From positions 1-17,699 of the forward strand of contig USSH01000016.1 of NCBI GenBank assembly GCA_900557435.1: a DNA stretch of 17,699 nucleotides. Direction: 5' to 3'. The translations under genes and the position numbers were made by a program. Of the stretch, positions 1-7,062 are shown one piece after another. The notes below the pieces were generated by a model. It had not been told where the DNA came from, made no database searches, and saw only the letters and a list, made by a program, of their open reading frames with translations. The first letter of the stretch is position 1; each line of letters starts with the position of its first letter. This DNA comes from an uncultured Coprococcus sp. (GTDB lineage: Bacteria > Bacillota > Clostridia > Lachnospirales > Lachnospiraceae).

Positions 1-1
1 C

Positions 2-136
2 GGACAGAATAACTGGTCGCCGTTTAGTTCAAACGATCCGGCGGGCGGACAGAATAACTGGTCGCAGTTTGATTCAAATGATCCGGCGGGAGGACAGAAT
101 AATTGGTCGCCATTTGGCTCGGATGATCAGCAGAGA
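2..136 (+). repeat. Three 45-bp tandem coding repeats
   Basis: Units at 2-46, 47-91 and 92-136 each encode 15 residues beginning GQNNWS and containing an F-x-S-[ND]-D core. The second unit differs from the first mainly at the residues after WS (QFD instead of PFS) and the third has a changed end (DDQQR). The array reaches the left edge, so more units may lie upstream. It forms part of the disordered cytoplasmic tail of the vWA/lectin protein. Copy number in such in-frame arrays often varies between strains. Confidence 0.9.
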
Positions 137-2146
137 AATACAATCCCTATAAATAATCCATCAGATTCAGCATTTGGAAATGATGGGCAGCAGTATATTC
201 CGCCGTATCAGATGGGAGATCAGCAGATACCGGATTACATGGCTGGACAGATGAATAATCCTCCATATGGAGATCCGTTTCAGCAGATGGGAGGAATGCC
301 ACAGAATCAGCCGCCACAGCCAGAAAAATCCAAAGGCTTGAGCAAAGGTGTTGTGATAGGATTGTGTATTGCTATTGCACTGCTGCTGTGTGGTATTGGC
401 GTGTGCCTTTATCTCCTTCTGGCGCCCGGAAGATCAGGGGGAAACAAGACAGGTGCAGCTGAATCCACGGTAGAAGTTGCCGAGGATTCTAAGGATACAA
501 AGAAGTCTGATGCGGATGTTTCAGGCAAGACAACTGAGCAAAAAAAAGAGAAAAAAACTACAGAAGCATCGAAGGATGAGGAACTACATATAGCATCTAT
601 ATCAGATGATAAATTCCCTATGGTTGAGATAACTGTAGGCGGAAAAGGTTTGGTAGATGCAGAGAAGACGGTGGTAAAAGAGGATGGCAAAGAGGTAGAG
701 ATAAAAGACATCCGCGATGATGGAGACGACAAGGTGATAACCTACATCGCCAACAATATATCAGCATCTGGAAATAAAAGAAGTGTTCAGGTATCTGTTG
801 ATGGAGCGGATCTCAAAGCTGATGATGATGCGGCTGCATACAATGAGCCACAGCTTGACTCCGCGAATATAACTCTTGTATCCTGCGATTCCAGCAATTA
901 TCCTGAGATAACACTATATGCCTCAGTTGAGGATGCAAATGGTGTTATAACAGGACTTACAAAGGATAATTTTTATATAAAAGAGAAGACTTCCAAAGGA
1001 AGCTATGTCTATAAAGAAGTATCGGAGTCTGAGATGCTTGATCAGAATGCGGCACTTAACATATCGCTGATAGCAGACAAGAGTTCAAGTATCTCATATT
1101 CAGATATGGACAAGATAAAGTCAGTTCTTTCAGATTTTGTTGGAAATCTTCAGTACTCTGCCGGTGACAAAGCAGAGCTGCTTGCCATAGATGACATAGT
1201 AAGACAGATGTGTACATTTACAAATGATTCACAGTTCCTTACAAATGGTGTGTATAGTATGTTCCCTGAGGGAATGACAGATCTATATGATGGCCTGGCA
1301 CAGGGAATACAGCATGTTGTCTATCAGGAAGGAGCAAAATGCGTTATTGCATTTACTGATGGTGAGAACACTGTTGATTCAGGTTATACATCCCTTGATG
1401 TTGTGAATCTGGCTCAGAAGTATGAAGTTCCAGTGTACGTGATCGGAGTCGGAGTGGACACGGGATATGCGTCGGATCTTCAGAATATTGCCCAGAGCAC
1501 TGGTGGCAGATACTGGAATATCGATGATCTGTATGACTTAAATGAAATATACCAGTCGATATACACACAGCAGAAACAGATGTACAAGATAGTGTATAAC
1601 TGTAATAAGAGCGTGAAACAGGATTCGAACAGAGAACTTGTGATAAGCATGGTGGATGGAACTTATTGTGCCAACAATGACACCATTGCGAAACCTGTCA
1701 ATGTGGATAGAACAGCGGTTGAGAGAAAGCATGATAACAGATATGAGCTTGTCATGGCTGACGTTACCTGGGAGGAGGCAAATGAAGCTGCCAACAGAGC
1801 AGGTGGACATCTTGCCACAATAACGAGTCAGACCGAGGAGGATACCATAATCAACATGGCTGAGGCTCAGGGGGCGAAATACATCTGGCTTGGCGGATAT
1901 ACTTCATATGATGAGTCGGGACATCCGTTTGGACACTGGGTTACAGGCGAGGATTTCTCGTTCCAGGCATGGGGAAAAGATGAGCCGTCCAGACAAGATC
2001 TTGATGGCACTCCGGAGTGGTATATCATGTTGTGGAATATACCTGAGCTTGGAGGATGGACCTGGAATGACCAGAGAAATGATCCAGGAGCAGCTGTTGA
2101 ATATTTTAAAGGCAATACGGCTTATGTTATAGAGTATGAGAACTGA
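2..2146 (+). CDS. Membrane-anchored vWA plus C-type-lectin-like surface protein (5' end missing)
   Basis: The frame is open to the left edge, so the true start lies outside the window; the first in-window ATG (212) lies inside the Gln/Pro-rich segment and has no ribosome site. Counting from that ATG: Pro/Gln/Asn-rich cytoplasmic tail (1-45), one membrane segment (about 46-72), charged Lys/Glu/Ser linker (75-125), two Ig-like stretches of the kind found beside vWA domains (about 126-200 and 218-262), a von Willebrand A domain (about 280-455) and a C-type-lectin-like fold (about 508-644). The metal site of the vWA domain is intact: DKSSS at 289-293, T356 and D383 in FTDGEN. The lectin part keeps the IWLGG core (558-562) and WND (618-620), but EPN is replaced by EPS (591-593). 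Expected role is metal-dependent adhesion or ligand binding outside the cell; the ligand is unknown. It ends in TGA followed directly by TAG, 26 bases before the NagZ-like gene, so the two are probably co-transcribed. Domain calls are firm, function is inferred. Confidence 0.88.
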   Translation, partial: GQNNWSPFSSNDPAGGQNNWSQFDSNDPAGGQNNWSPFGSDDQQRNTIPINNPSDSAFGNDGQQYIPPYQMGDQQIPDYMAGQMNNPPYGDPFQQMGGMPQNQPPQPEKSKGLSKGVVIGLCIAIALLLCGIGVCLYLLLAPGRSGGNKTGAAESTVEVAEDSKDTKKSDADVSGKTTEQKKEKKTTEASKDEELHIASISDDKFPMVEITVGGKGLVDAEKTVVKEDGKEVEIKDIRDDGDDKVITYIANNISASGNKRSVQVSVDGADLKADDDAAAYNEPQLDSANITLVSCDSSNYPEITLYASVEDANGVITGLTKDNFYIKEKTSKGSYVYKEVSESEMLDQNAALNISLIADKSSSISYSDMDKIKSVLSDFVGNLQYSAGDKAELLAIDDIVRQMCTFTNDSQFLTNGVYSMFPEGMTDLYDGLAQGIQHVVYQEGAKCVIAFTDGENTVDSGYTSLDVVNLAQKYEVPVYVIGVGVDTGYASDLQNIAQSTGGRYWNIDDLYDLNEIYQSIYTQQKQMYKIVYNCNKSVKQDSNRELVISMVDGTYCANNDTIAKPVNVDRTAVERKHDNRYELVMADVTWEEANEAANRAGGHLATITSQTEEDTIINMAEAQGAKYIWLGGYTSYDESGHPFGHWVTGEDFSFQAWGKDEPSRQDLDGTPEWYIMLWNIPELGGWTWNDQRNDPGAAVEYFKGNTAYVIEYEN

Positions 2147-2172
2147 TAGACGGGGAGAATGGAGATTTTTAC

Positions 2173-3567
2173 ATGAAGAAAATAATAATTACGATGCTCA
2201 TTCTGGTGTTGGTTGCGGTTGGTGCTGCGGTGATATTGCCACATGGCGGCAAAGCTGGAGATCCGGAGGAGAAGTCAACAAGTGGAAGTGTATCCGGCAC
2301 TGGCGAAGCTGATGGACAGAAAGCAGATTCTTCGACAAATGCTAATGATGCAGATAATGTACAAGATAGCACGGTCAATACGGCAGATGGATCCCAAGAC
2401 GGTTCTGAGAAGCTGGATAAGAAAGATGACGGAACATCAGAAGAGACAGGCAATGGTGACATAGCAGTTGGCGCTAATGACGCTGACTCAGAAAATGACA
2501 AGAAAGAAAACACGGAAGATAAGACCGAGTCCGATATTGTCGAGAAGACTCTTGCAGACATGAGTCTGCGTGATAAGGTCTGCCAGATGATGTTTGTCAG
2601 ACCGGAGTCAATAACAGGTATAGATGTTGTCACAGCTGCAGGAGACACGACGAAGCAGGCACTTGAAAAGTACCCTGTGGGTGGAGTAGTCTATTTTGCG
2701 CAGAACCTTGAGAGCAAGGACCAGGTGAAGGAGATGATAGAGAATTCACAGAGTTATTGCAAGATAGGTTTGTTTGTCAGCACTGATGAAGAGGGTGGAG
2801 TAGTCAACAGACTGATGAACACTGTTGGAACGACCTATATAGATTCTATGTATAACTACAAGGATCAGGGTACAGAGAAGGCATATGAAAATGCCAACAC
2901 GATAGCAACCGATATGCATGAGCTTGGATTCAATATGGATTTTGCCCCGGTTGCGGATGTATGGTCCAATCCGAGCAACACGGTTATAGGCGAGAGAGCC
3001 TACAGTGATGATTACAGCCAGGCTGCAGAGCTTGTTGGAAGTGCAGTAAAGGGATTTGAGGACGGCGATATAATGTGTACGCTGAAGCATTTCCCTGGAC
3101 ATGGCGATACAGCGGAGGATTCACACTACAGCAGTGCTTATGTGAAGCGGACAAAGGATGAGATTATGGCGGACGAGATGCAGCCGTTTAAATCCGGCAT
3201 AGATGCAGGAGCCGACTTTGTTATGGTTGGACATCTCATAGTTCCGGATATAGATGAACTCCCAGCCACACTTTCATACAAGATAACAACTGAGATGCTC
3301 AGAAACGAGATGAATTTCAATGGAATAGCAATTACAGATTCTCTGGCTATGGGATCCATAGCGGATAATTATGGCGTGGGAGAGTCTTCTGTTATGGCTG
3401 TAAAAGCCGGAATAGATATGCTTCTGGATCCGACTGACATTGATACTGCGGTGGATTCGATCGTTCAGGCTGTCGAGAGCGGTGACATCACCGAGGACAG
3501 GATTGACGAGAGCGTCAGAAGAATACTGACACTTAAGGAGAAGAAGGGGCTGCTCAGCCAGGAATGA
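2173..3567 (+). CDS. nagZ: Membrane-anchored GH3 beta-N-acetylhexosaminidase (NagZ-type)
   Basis: The product is 464 residues. A hydrophobic N-terminal segment (3-23) has no lipobox cysteine, so it is a signal anchor or cleaved signal. An acidic Asp/Ser/Thr/Glu-rich linker (about 25-122) precedes a glycoside hydrolase family 3 barrel (about 124-460). The NagZ signature is complete: KHFPGHGDT at 305-313 followed by D316-S317-H318, the His/Asp pair that acts in place of a classical acid/base. The nucleophile is D389 in ITDSLAMGS. Family members remove terminal beta-N-acetylglucosamine from muropeptides or other GlcNAc glycans; here the enzyme should act outside the membrane. Unlike the longer Bacillus enzyme there is no room for a second large domain. 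GGAG at 2161-2164 sits 8 bases before the ATG. Its partner upstream carries a lectin-like domain, which suggests a shared glycan or cell-wall context (inference). Confidence 0.85.
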   Translation: MKKIIITMLILVLVAVGAAVILPHGGKAGDPEEKSTSGSVSGTGEADGQKADSSTNANDADNVQDSTVNTADGSQDGSEKLDKKDDGTSEETGNGDIAVGANDADSENDKKENTEDKTESDIVEKTLADMSLRDKVCQMMFVRPESITGIDVVTAAGDTTKQALEKYPVGGVVYFAQNLESKDQVKEMIENSQSYCKIGLFVSTDEEGGVVNRLMNTVGTTYIDSMYNYKDQGTEKAYENANTIATDMHELGFNMDFAPVADVWSNPSNTVIGERAYSDDYSQAAELVGSAVKGFEDGDIMCTLKHFPGHGDTAEDSHYSSAYVKRTKDEIMADEMQPFKSGIDAGADFVMVGHLIVPDIDELPATLSYKITTEMLRNEMNFNGIAITDSLAMGSIADNYGVGESSVMAVKAGIDMLLDPTDIDTAVDSIVQAVESGDITEDRIDESVRRILTLKEKKGLLSQE

Positions 3568-3598
3568 GAGATAAAGAGAGAAAATAAAGCGTGCTGAC

Positions 3599-3652
3599 AG
3601 AAAGCCGACAGGGACGAATAGAAAAAAAGTCTATCGTTCCTGTCGGCTTTTA
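3599..3652 (+). terminator. Rho-independent terminator after the NagZ-like gene
   Basis: The left arm at 3601-3617 pairs with the right arm at 3635-3651 with one G-U pair; the inner TAGA/TCTA (3619-3622 with 3630-3633) extends the stem after one bulged A, around an A-rich loop. The right arm ends in CTTTTAT. It closes the vWA/NagZ operon. A very similar hairpin follows the next gene at 6767-6822. Confidence 0.9.
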
Positions 3653-3707
3653 TCCTTTCATAAGGAGGGATGTGAGTCAGCGCCTTTCATGAGCCTGCTT
3701 TAATTGG

Positions 3708-3781
3708 AAAAGTTATGCAATGTAATTCTCAAATCATGCAAGATGTATTTATGAGAAAAGGGCTAAATATTACAATATAAT
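3708..3781 (+). promoter_or_regulatory. VirR/LytTR-like paired repeat and promoter, copy A
   Basis: Two direct repeats, AGTTATGCAA (3711-3720) and AATCATGCAAG (3732-3742), are phased exactly 21 bases (two helical turns) by their ATGCAA cores at 3715 and 3736. A consensus -10, TATAAT, lies at 3776-3781, 33 bases after the second repeat, with no good -35 (GAGAAA at the expected place). A weak -35 with a paired direct repeat just upstream is the layout of activator-dependent promoters of LytTR regulators. From memory, the VirR box of Clostridium perfringens is a paired CCAGTTNTNCAC, which the repeats resemble in the AGTT-T-CA positions. The identity of the regulator is inference. Confidence 0.7.
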
Positions 3782-3865
3782 CAGGTATTATATGTGGCAC
3801 CAGTCATTTGCCCAAAGTAGGTTTATCATGGCTGGCGTCAAAGAATAAAATGGAGGATGTTGCGT

Positions 3866-6616
3866 ATGAAAAAAGGAACATGGAACAGGCTGATATTTGC
3901 TGTGCTGATGGTGCTGGCATTAGGTCTGGCACTATTTATGCCGCAAAGTGTAAGGGCATCAGATGACATTGATGAGGGTGTACCGTCAGACGGTGATGTG
4001 GTGAGAAAAATTGCAATTGGGCAGACATACCAGATCAGTGAGGATGAGAATACGGGCGGGTATATCTGGTTTACGTTTACTGCGAAGGAAGAGGATAAGA
4101 ACAGCTTTGTATTCAAGGCCGATGAGGATCCGGGAGATACTTATTTTGAATTGTTTGATTCTACCGGAGAGCCATACAAGCAGATGAGATCTGAAAATCA
4201 GGAGATATCATTCACAAGCTATGTGATTGAGGATCAGAAGTATTTTCTGAGAGTAAAGACGGAGAGCAGTACAGGATTTTCTGTTGTGGTGAAAAAAGCC
4301 CAGAAGATAACTGTGAAAAAGATAACCGGGATAGAGCCTGTAAAGACAACATTTGTGGCGGGATATGACTGCTTATTTGCAAATAAAGCAGAAATCAGAG
4401 CTGAGTATAGCGATGGAACAGATTTGCATCTCACGATCAGAGGTAATTACGCGCATGACTACGATACGGGAATCAAGATATATGCACATGTCAGAGATCC
4501 GGAGAATGGAGAAGAAATTGAAAACACGATAAGTGAACCGGGTACCTACGAGGTTTACTTTACAGCAAATGGGGAAGAGCTGGAATCAGGTAAATATAAT
4601 ATAGAAGTCAAAGATGTAACGGACATGGAGCTGCCAGAGCTGGAGACAGGGGGGTGCACTATAGATACGACCAAAGCGTGGCAGGAGGCGAGAAGTTGGT
4701 ACAGATTTGTTCCTGACGAGAGTGGAACCTATGTATTTGGGAAAATGCCGGTAAATCCGGATCCGTATGATGACGATGAGCAGTACATGGCTGTGTACAG
4801 GAAGACTGATAATGGCATAGAGCCGGTTCAGTATGGAGACGACCGCGTGGCGCTCACTGCCGGGAACACCTACTTTTTTGCATTCTATGGAGGACCGGAA
4901 GAGGAGGCAGGACCTGATGAATGGGCGACATCATTCTACAGGATACGCGAGATAGCCTCAGTAAATATAACATCCATGAACAAGACAGTATTTGCTGAAG
5001 GAATAGATGATGAATTCCTGGTCGATGCGAATGTCGAACTGGTGTTTACTGATGGAACAAAAGCATCGGAGAAGTACAGTAAGTTCTATGGCCTGAGATA
5101 TCTCGACAACTGTACATGGGATTATATAGGTGCAAAATCAGTGGAGAGCGGGGAGATATATGATATAACAAAGCCGCTTGCAAAAGGAGTATATGATGTC
5201 TGCTTCGTATGGGAGGATGGAACGGAGATAATTGCAAATGGCGGCCGCTTTGAGGTGAAATCTGCATCTGAGATGGACGTGCAGACGCTGAATGAAAATG
5301 AGTCATGGCAAGATTTTGGCATATATGCAGGTGAAGAATGCATCGATGTTGATCAGGATGACAAATATTACTGGTCAGATCTGTACAAATTAGTCCCAAC
5401 ATCAGATGGACGTTGCACCATGAGCGCTTGTGTCATGTGTGAGAATACTCAGTGCGATATGGAAAAAGCAAGGATATATGATGTTACAGACAGCGGAGTA
5501 AGCAGGCTGAATGTGGATTCATTTTGGAAGTTTACAGTAAATGTTAAGAAAGGACACACTTATTATATAAGATTTGGATATTCTATATACTCGGAGCTCT
5601 GTATTTATGGCGTAGGCCTGCAAACTGGTTATATAGAAACAGAGTTCTCTGCTGTCAGAAAGAATGCAGTGCTTTCTGGAGCGACAGGTGTAACCATTGC
5701 GGCAAACAGAGAATATTATAAGCTGGGTGTGTCTCTGACGGAGGGCGATGGTGCCTTAAGTTACAGCTCATCAGATATGAAAATCGCAACGGTTGACAGC
5801 AAAGGAAAAGTAAGTGTCAAAGGTGTGGGCACGGTATATATAACAGTGACATCCGCACAGACAGCACATTATAACAAAGCCCAGAAAAAGGTTAAGCTTG
5901 TCATTATAAAGCCATCCGTGGCCGATCTTACAGCAAAGACAACCCATACAGCGGTAACCGGCGTCAAGGATGCCACATACACCGGCAAGGCGATAACCAT
6001 GAGCAGCCTAAAAGTGACAGCATACGGTGCTACACTTACGAATGGTAAGGATTACACAGTATCCTACAAGAATAACAAGAACGCGGGTACAGCGACAATC
6101 ACAATAACAGGTAAGAATGGTTACAAGGGCACTGTCAAGAAGACGTTCAATATATCCATACCAAAGGGCAGGATATACGAGTCAGGTGGACTCAAGTACA
6201 AGGTCACAAGCTCAGCAGCAAAAGGCAGCGGAACAGTGACACTGACAGGAACGACATACAAGGCATCCAACAGGAAGTTCAAGACGCTCACTGTCAAAAA
6301 TACAGTCAGCATTGGCGGAAAGACGTTCAAGGTTACGGCTATAGGACAGAATGCATTCAAGGGATACAAGTACCTCACGAAGGCGGCTATCGGTGCAAAT
6401 GTCCAGACCATAGGAGCCGGTGCATTCAGCGGATGCTCAGGTCTTAAGAGCATAACCATAAGCACAGCAAAGCTGACCTCAAAGTCGGTGGGCGCAAATG
6501 CATTTGCAAGGATATATGCAAAGGCAAACGTAAAGGTGCCGGCAAAGCAGCTGACAGCATATAAGAAGCTCCTGAAGCAGAAGGGACTTCCGGCGAAGGC
6601 TGTGGTGAAGAAGTAG
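3866..6616 (+). CDS. Large secreted multidomain protein with BIG2, YTG-repeat and BspA-type LRR domains
   Basis: ATG 3866 is chosen because GGAGG (3852-3856) lies 9 bases before it; the ATG at 3857 touches the ribosome site and cannot be used well. The 916-residue product has a signal peptide (about 1-32, cleavage near VRA-SD). Residues about 45-145 and 258-345 look like beta-sandwich pre-peptidase-type modules (WFTF, Y-F-L-R-V pattern). Ig-like segments with 'D-G-T' turns lie at about 150-250 and 365-465. A BIG2-type domain covers about 600-682 (YSSSDMKIATVDSKGKVSV). One 'YTG...GKDYTVSYKNNKNAGTATITITG' module is at about 695-766, and two BspA/LRR_5 repeats (AIGQNAF, TIGAGAFSGC) are at about 820-870. 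No LPXTG or lipobox is present, so attachment to the wall is unexplained. Likely an adhesin or surface-layer component; the substrate is unknown. The gene stands alone between terminators. Confidence 0.88.
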   Translation: MKKGTWNRLIFAVLMVLALGLALFMPQSVRASDDIDEGVPSDGDVVRKIAIGQTYQISEDENTGGYIWFTFTAKEEDKNSFVFKADEDPGDTYFELFDSTGEPYKQMRSENQEISFTSYVIEDQKYFLRVKTESSTGFSVVVKKAQKITVKKITGIEPVKTTFVAGYDCLFANKAEIRAEYSDGTDLHLTIRGNYAHDYDTGIKIYAHVRDPENGEEIENTISEPGTYEVYFTANGEELESGKYNIEVKDVTDMELPELETGGCTIDTTKAWQEARSWYRFVPDESGTYVFGKMPVNPDPYDDDEQYMAVYRKTDNGIEPVQYGDDRVALTAGNTYFFAFYGGPEEEAGPDEWATSFYRIREIASVNITSMNKTVFAEGIDDEFLVDANVELVFTDGTKASEKYSKFYGLRYLDNCTWDYIGAKSVESGEIYDITKPLAKGVYDVCFVWEDGTEIIANGGRFEVKSASEMDVQTLNENESWQDFGIYAGEECIDVDQDDKYYWSDLYKLVPTSDGRCTMSACVMCENTQCDMEKARIYDVTDSGVSRLNVDSFWKFTVNVKKGHTYYIRFGYSIYSELCIYGVGLQTGYIETEFSAVRKNAVLSGATGVTIAANREYYKLGVSLTEGDGALSYSSSDMKIATVDSKGKVSVKGVGTVYITVTSAQTAHYNKAQKKVKLVIIKPSVADLTAKTTHTAVTGVKDATYTGKAITMSSLKVTAYGATLTNGKDYTVSYKNNKNAGTATITITGKNGYKGTVKKTFNISIPKGRIYESGGLKYKVTSSAAKGSGTVTLTGTTYKASNRKFKTLTVKNTVSIGGKTFKVTAIGQNAFKGYKYLTKAAIGANVQTIGAGAFSGCSGLKSITISTAKLTSKSVGANAFARIYAKANVKVPAKQLTAYKKLLKQKGLPAKAVVKK

Positions 6617-6632
6617 GACTTTTGTGCAGTTA

Positions 6633-6725
6633 ATGCAGACGGCAGAGGCGCTGGAGCATTCAGAGGCAGAGCTGAAGCCAATCTATGATATGGTTTTAGA
6701 AGAAATGGGATGTGTACAGAGATAA
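6633..6725 (+). other. Possible 30-residue ORF or gene remnant in the spacer
   Basis: An ATG at 6633 opens 30 codons ending TAA, giving a peptide that starts MQTAEALEHSEAELK and ends EEMGCVQR. The composition (Ala/Glu/Leu rich, helical) looks more like the tail of a globular protein than random spacer. There is no convincing ribosome site before it and the frame differs from that of the preceding gene, so it is more likely a degraded 3' end than an expressed gene. The corresponding part of cassette copy A lacks it. Confidence 0.22.
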
Positions 6726-6766
6726 ATATCTAAAATATTAACAGTTATATAGTTGTATGTTGACAG

Positions 6767-6822
6767 AAAAACCGGCAGGGACGATAGAACGAAAAGTCTA
6801 TCGTTTCTGTCGGCTTTTTAAT
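6767..6822 (+). terminator. Rho-independent terminator after the first large surface-protein gene
   Basis: The arm at 6767-6788 pairs with 6797-6819 (TCTATCG...GGCTTTTT) with several G-U pairs around an ACGAAAAG loop, followed by T-rich sequence (AATTTTTTT, 6820-6828). It lies 150 bases after the stop codon. It is the paralogue of the 3599-3652 hairpin, which shows that the cassette was copied with its terminator. Confidence 0.88.
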
Positions 6823-6890
6823 TTTTTTAAGGAGGGATCTATGTTAGCGGGGGATTCCCTGTAAATGATGCAGGCACCTGTTCCAATTGA

Positions 6891-6964
6891 AAAAGTTATG
6901 CAATGTAATTCTCAAATCATGCAAGATGTATTTATGAGAAAAAGCTTAAATATTACAATATGAT
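6891..6964 (+). promoter_or_regulatory. VirR/LytTR-like paired repeat and promoter, copy B
   Basis: The paired repeat is identical to copy A: ATGCAA cores at 6898 and 6919 (21-base phasing). The -10 is TATGAT at 6959-6964, again 33 bases after the second repeat. The single change in the -10 (A to G) should make this promoter weaker than copy A if the same factor drives both. Confidence 0.68.
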
Positions 6965-7062
6965 CAGGAATTATATGCTGCTCCAGCCGTTTGCCGGGGA
7001 GGCGGCTGTGCGTTGTCTGTCACGGCGTGCATGGCTGGGAGTAGATTGGAGGAGGTTTGTTT

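Larger units (their letters stand above)
3592..3865 (+). repeat. Intergenic cassette copy A (terminator, SD-like motif, paired repeat, promoter, leader)
   Basis: The stretch matches 6758-7062 in order and in much of its sequence: the terminator, then AAGGAGGGAT (3662-3671), a variable spacer, a 52-base identical block (3708-3759), and a further well-matched stretch through the -10 region and on to CATGGCTGG in the leader. Across about 93 bases centred on the block I count about six differences by eye. It is the full spacer between the NagZ-like gene and the first large secreted protein and holds no gene of its own. Confidence 0.85.
6758..7062 (+). repeat. Intergenic cassette copy B
   Basis: This is the second copy of the block at 3592-3865. 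The order is terminator, AAGGAGGGAT (6829-6838), a variable spacer slightly longer than in copy A, a 52-base identical core (6891-6942), TATGAT, and a leader sharing CAG-C-TTTGCC and CATGGCTGG with copy A. The leader then diverges until the ribosome site of the next gene. Confidence 0.85.

Noticed and set aside
1990..2146. Diversity-generating retroelement variable region at the lectin end
   Set aside because: No template repeat, reverse transcriptase or accessory gene is visible in the window; kept only as a check under the findings.
2169..2648. 159-codon reverse-strand ORF opposite the start of the NagZ-like gene
   Set aside because: It is a shadow of the Asp/Ser/Thr-rich linker; the Ser/Pro-rich product has no features.
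3662..3696. Small ORF after AAGGAGGGAT in the cassettes (also 6829-6864)
   Set aside because: Copy B gives only seven codons (ATG 6841) and copy A six from GTG with no sequence similarity between them; the SD-like motif is probably a relic.
6121..6681. 186-codon reverse-strand ORF opposite the end of the first large surface gene
   Set aside because: It is an antisense shadow of the Lys/Thr/Ala-rich repeats, with low-complexity Ala/Phe/Pro composition and no ribosome site.
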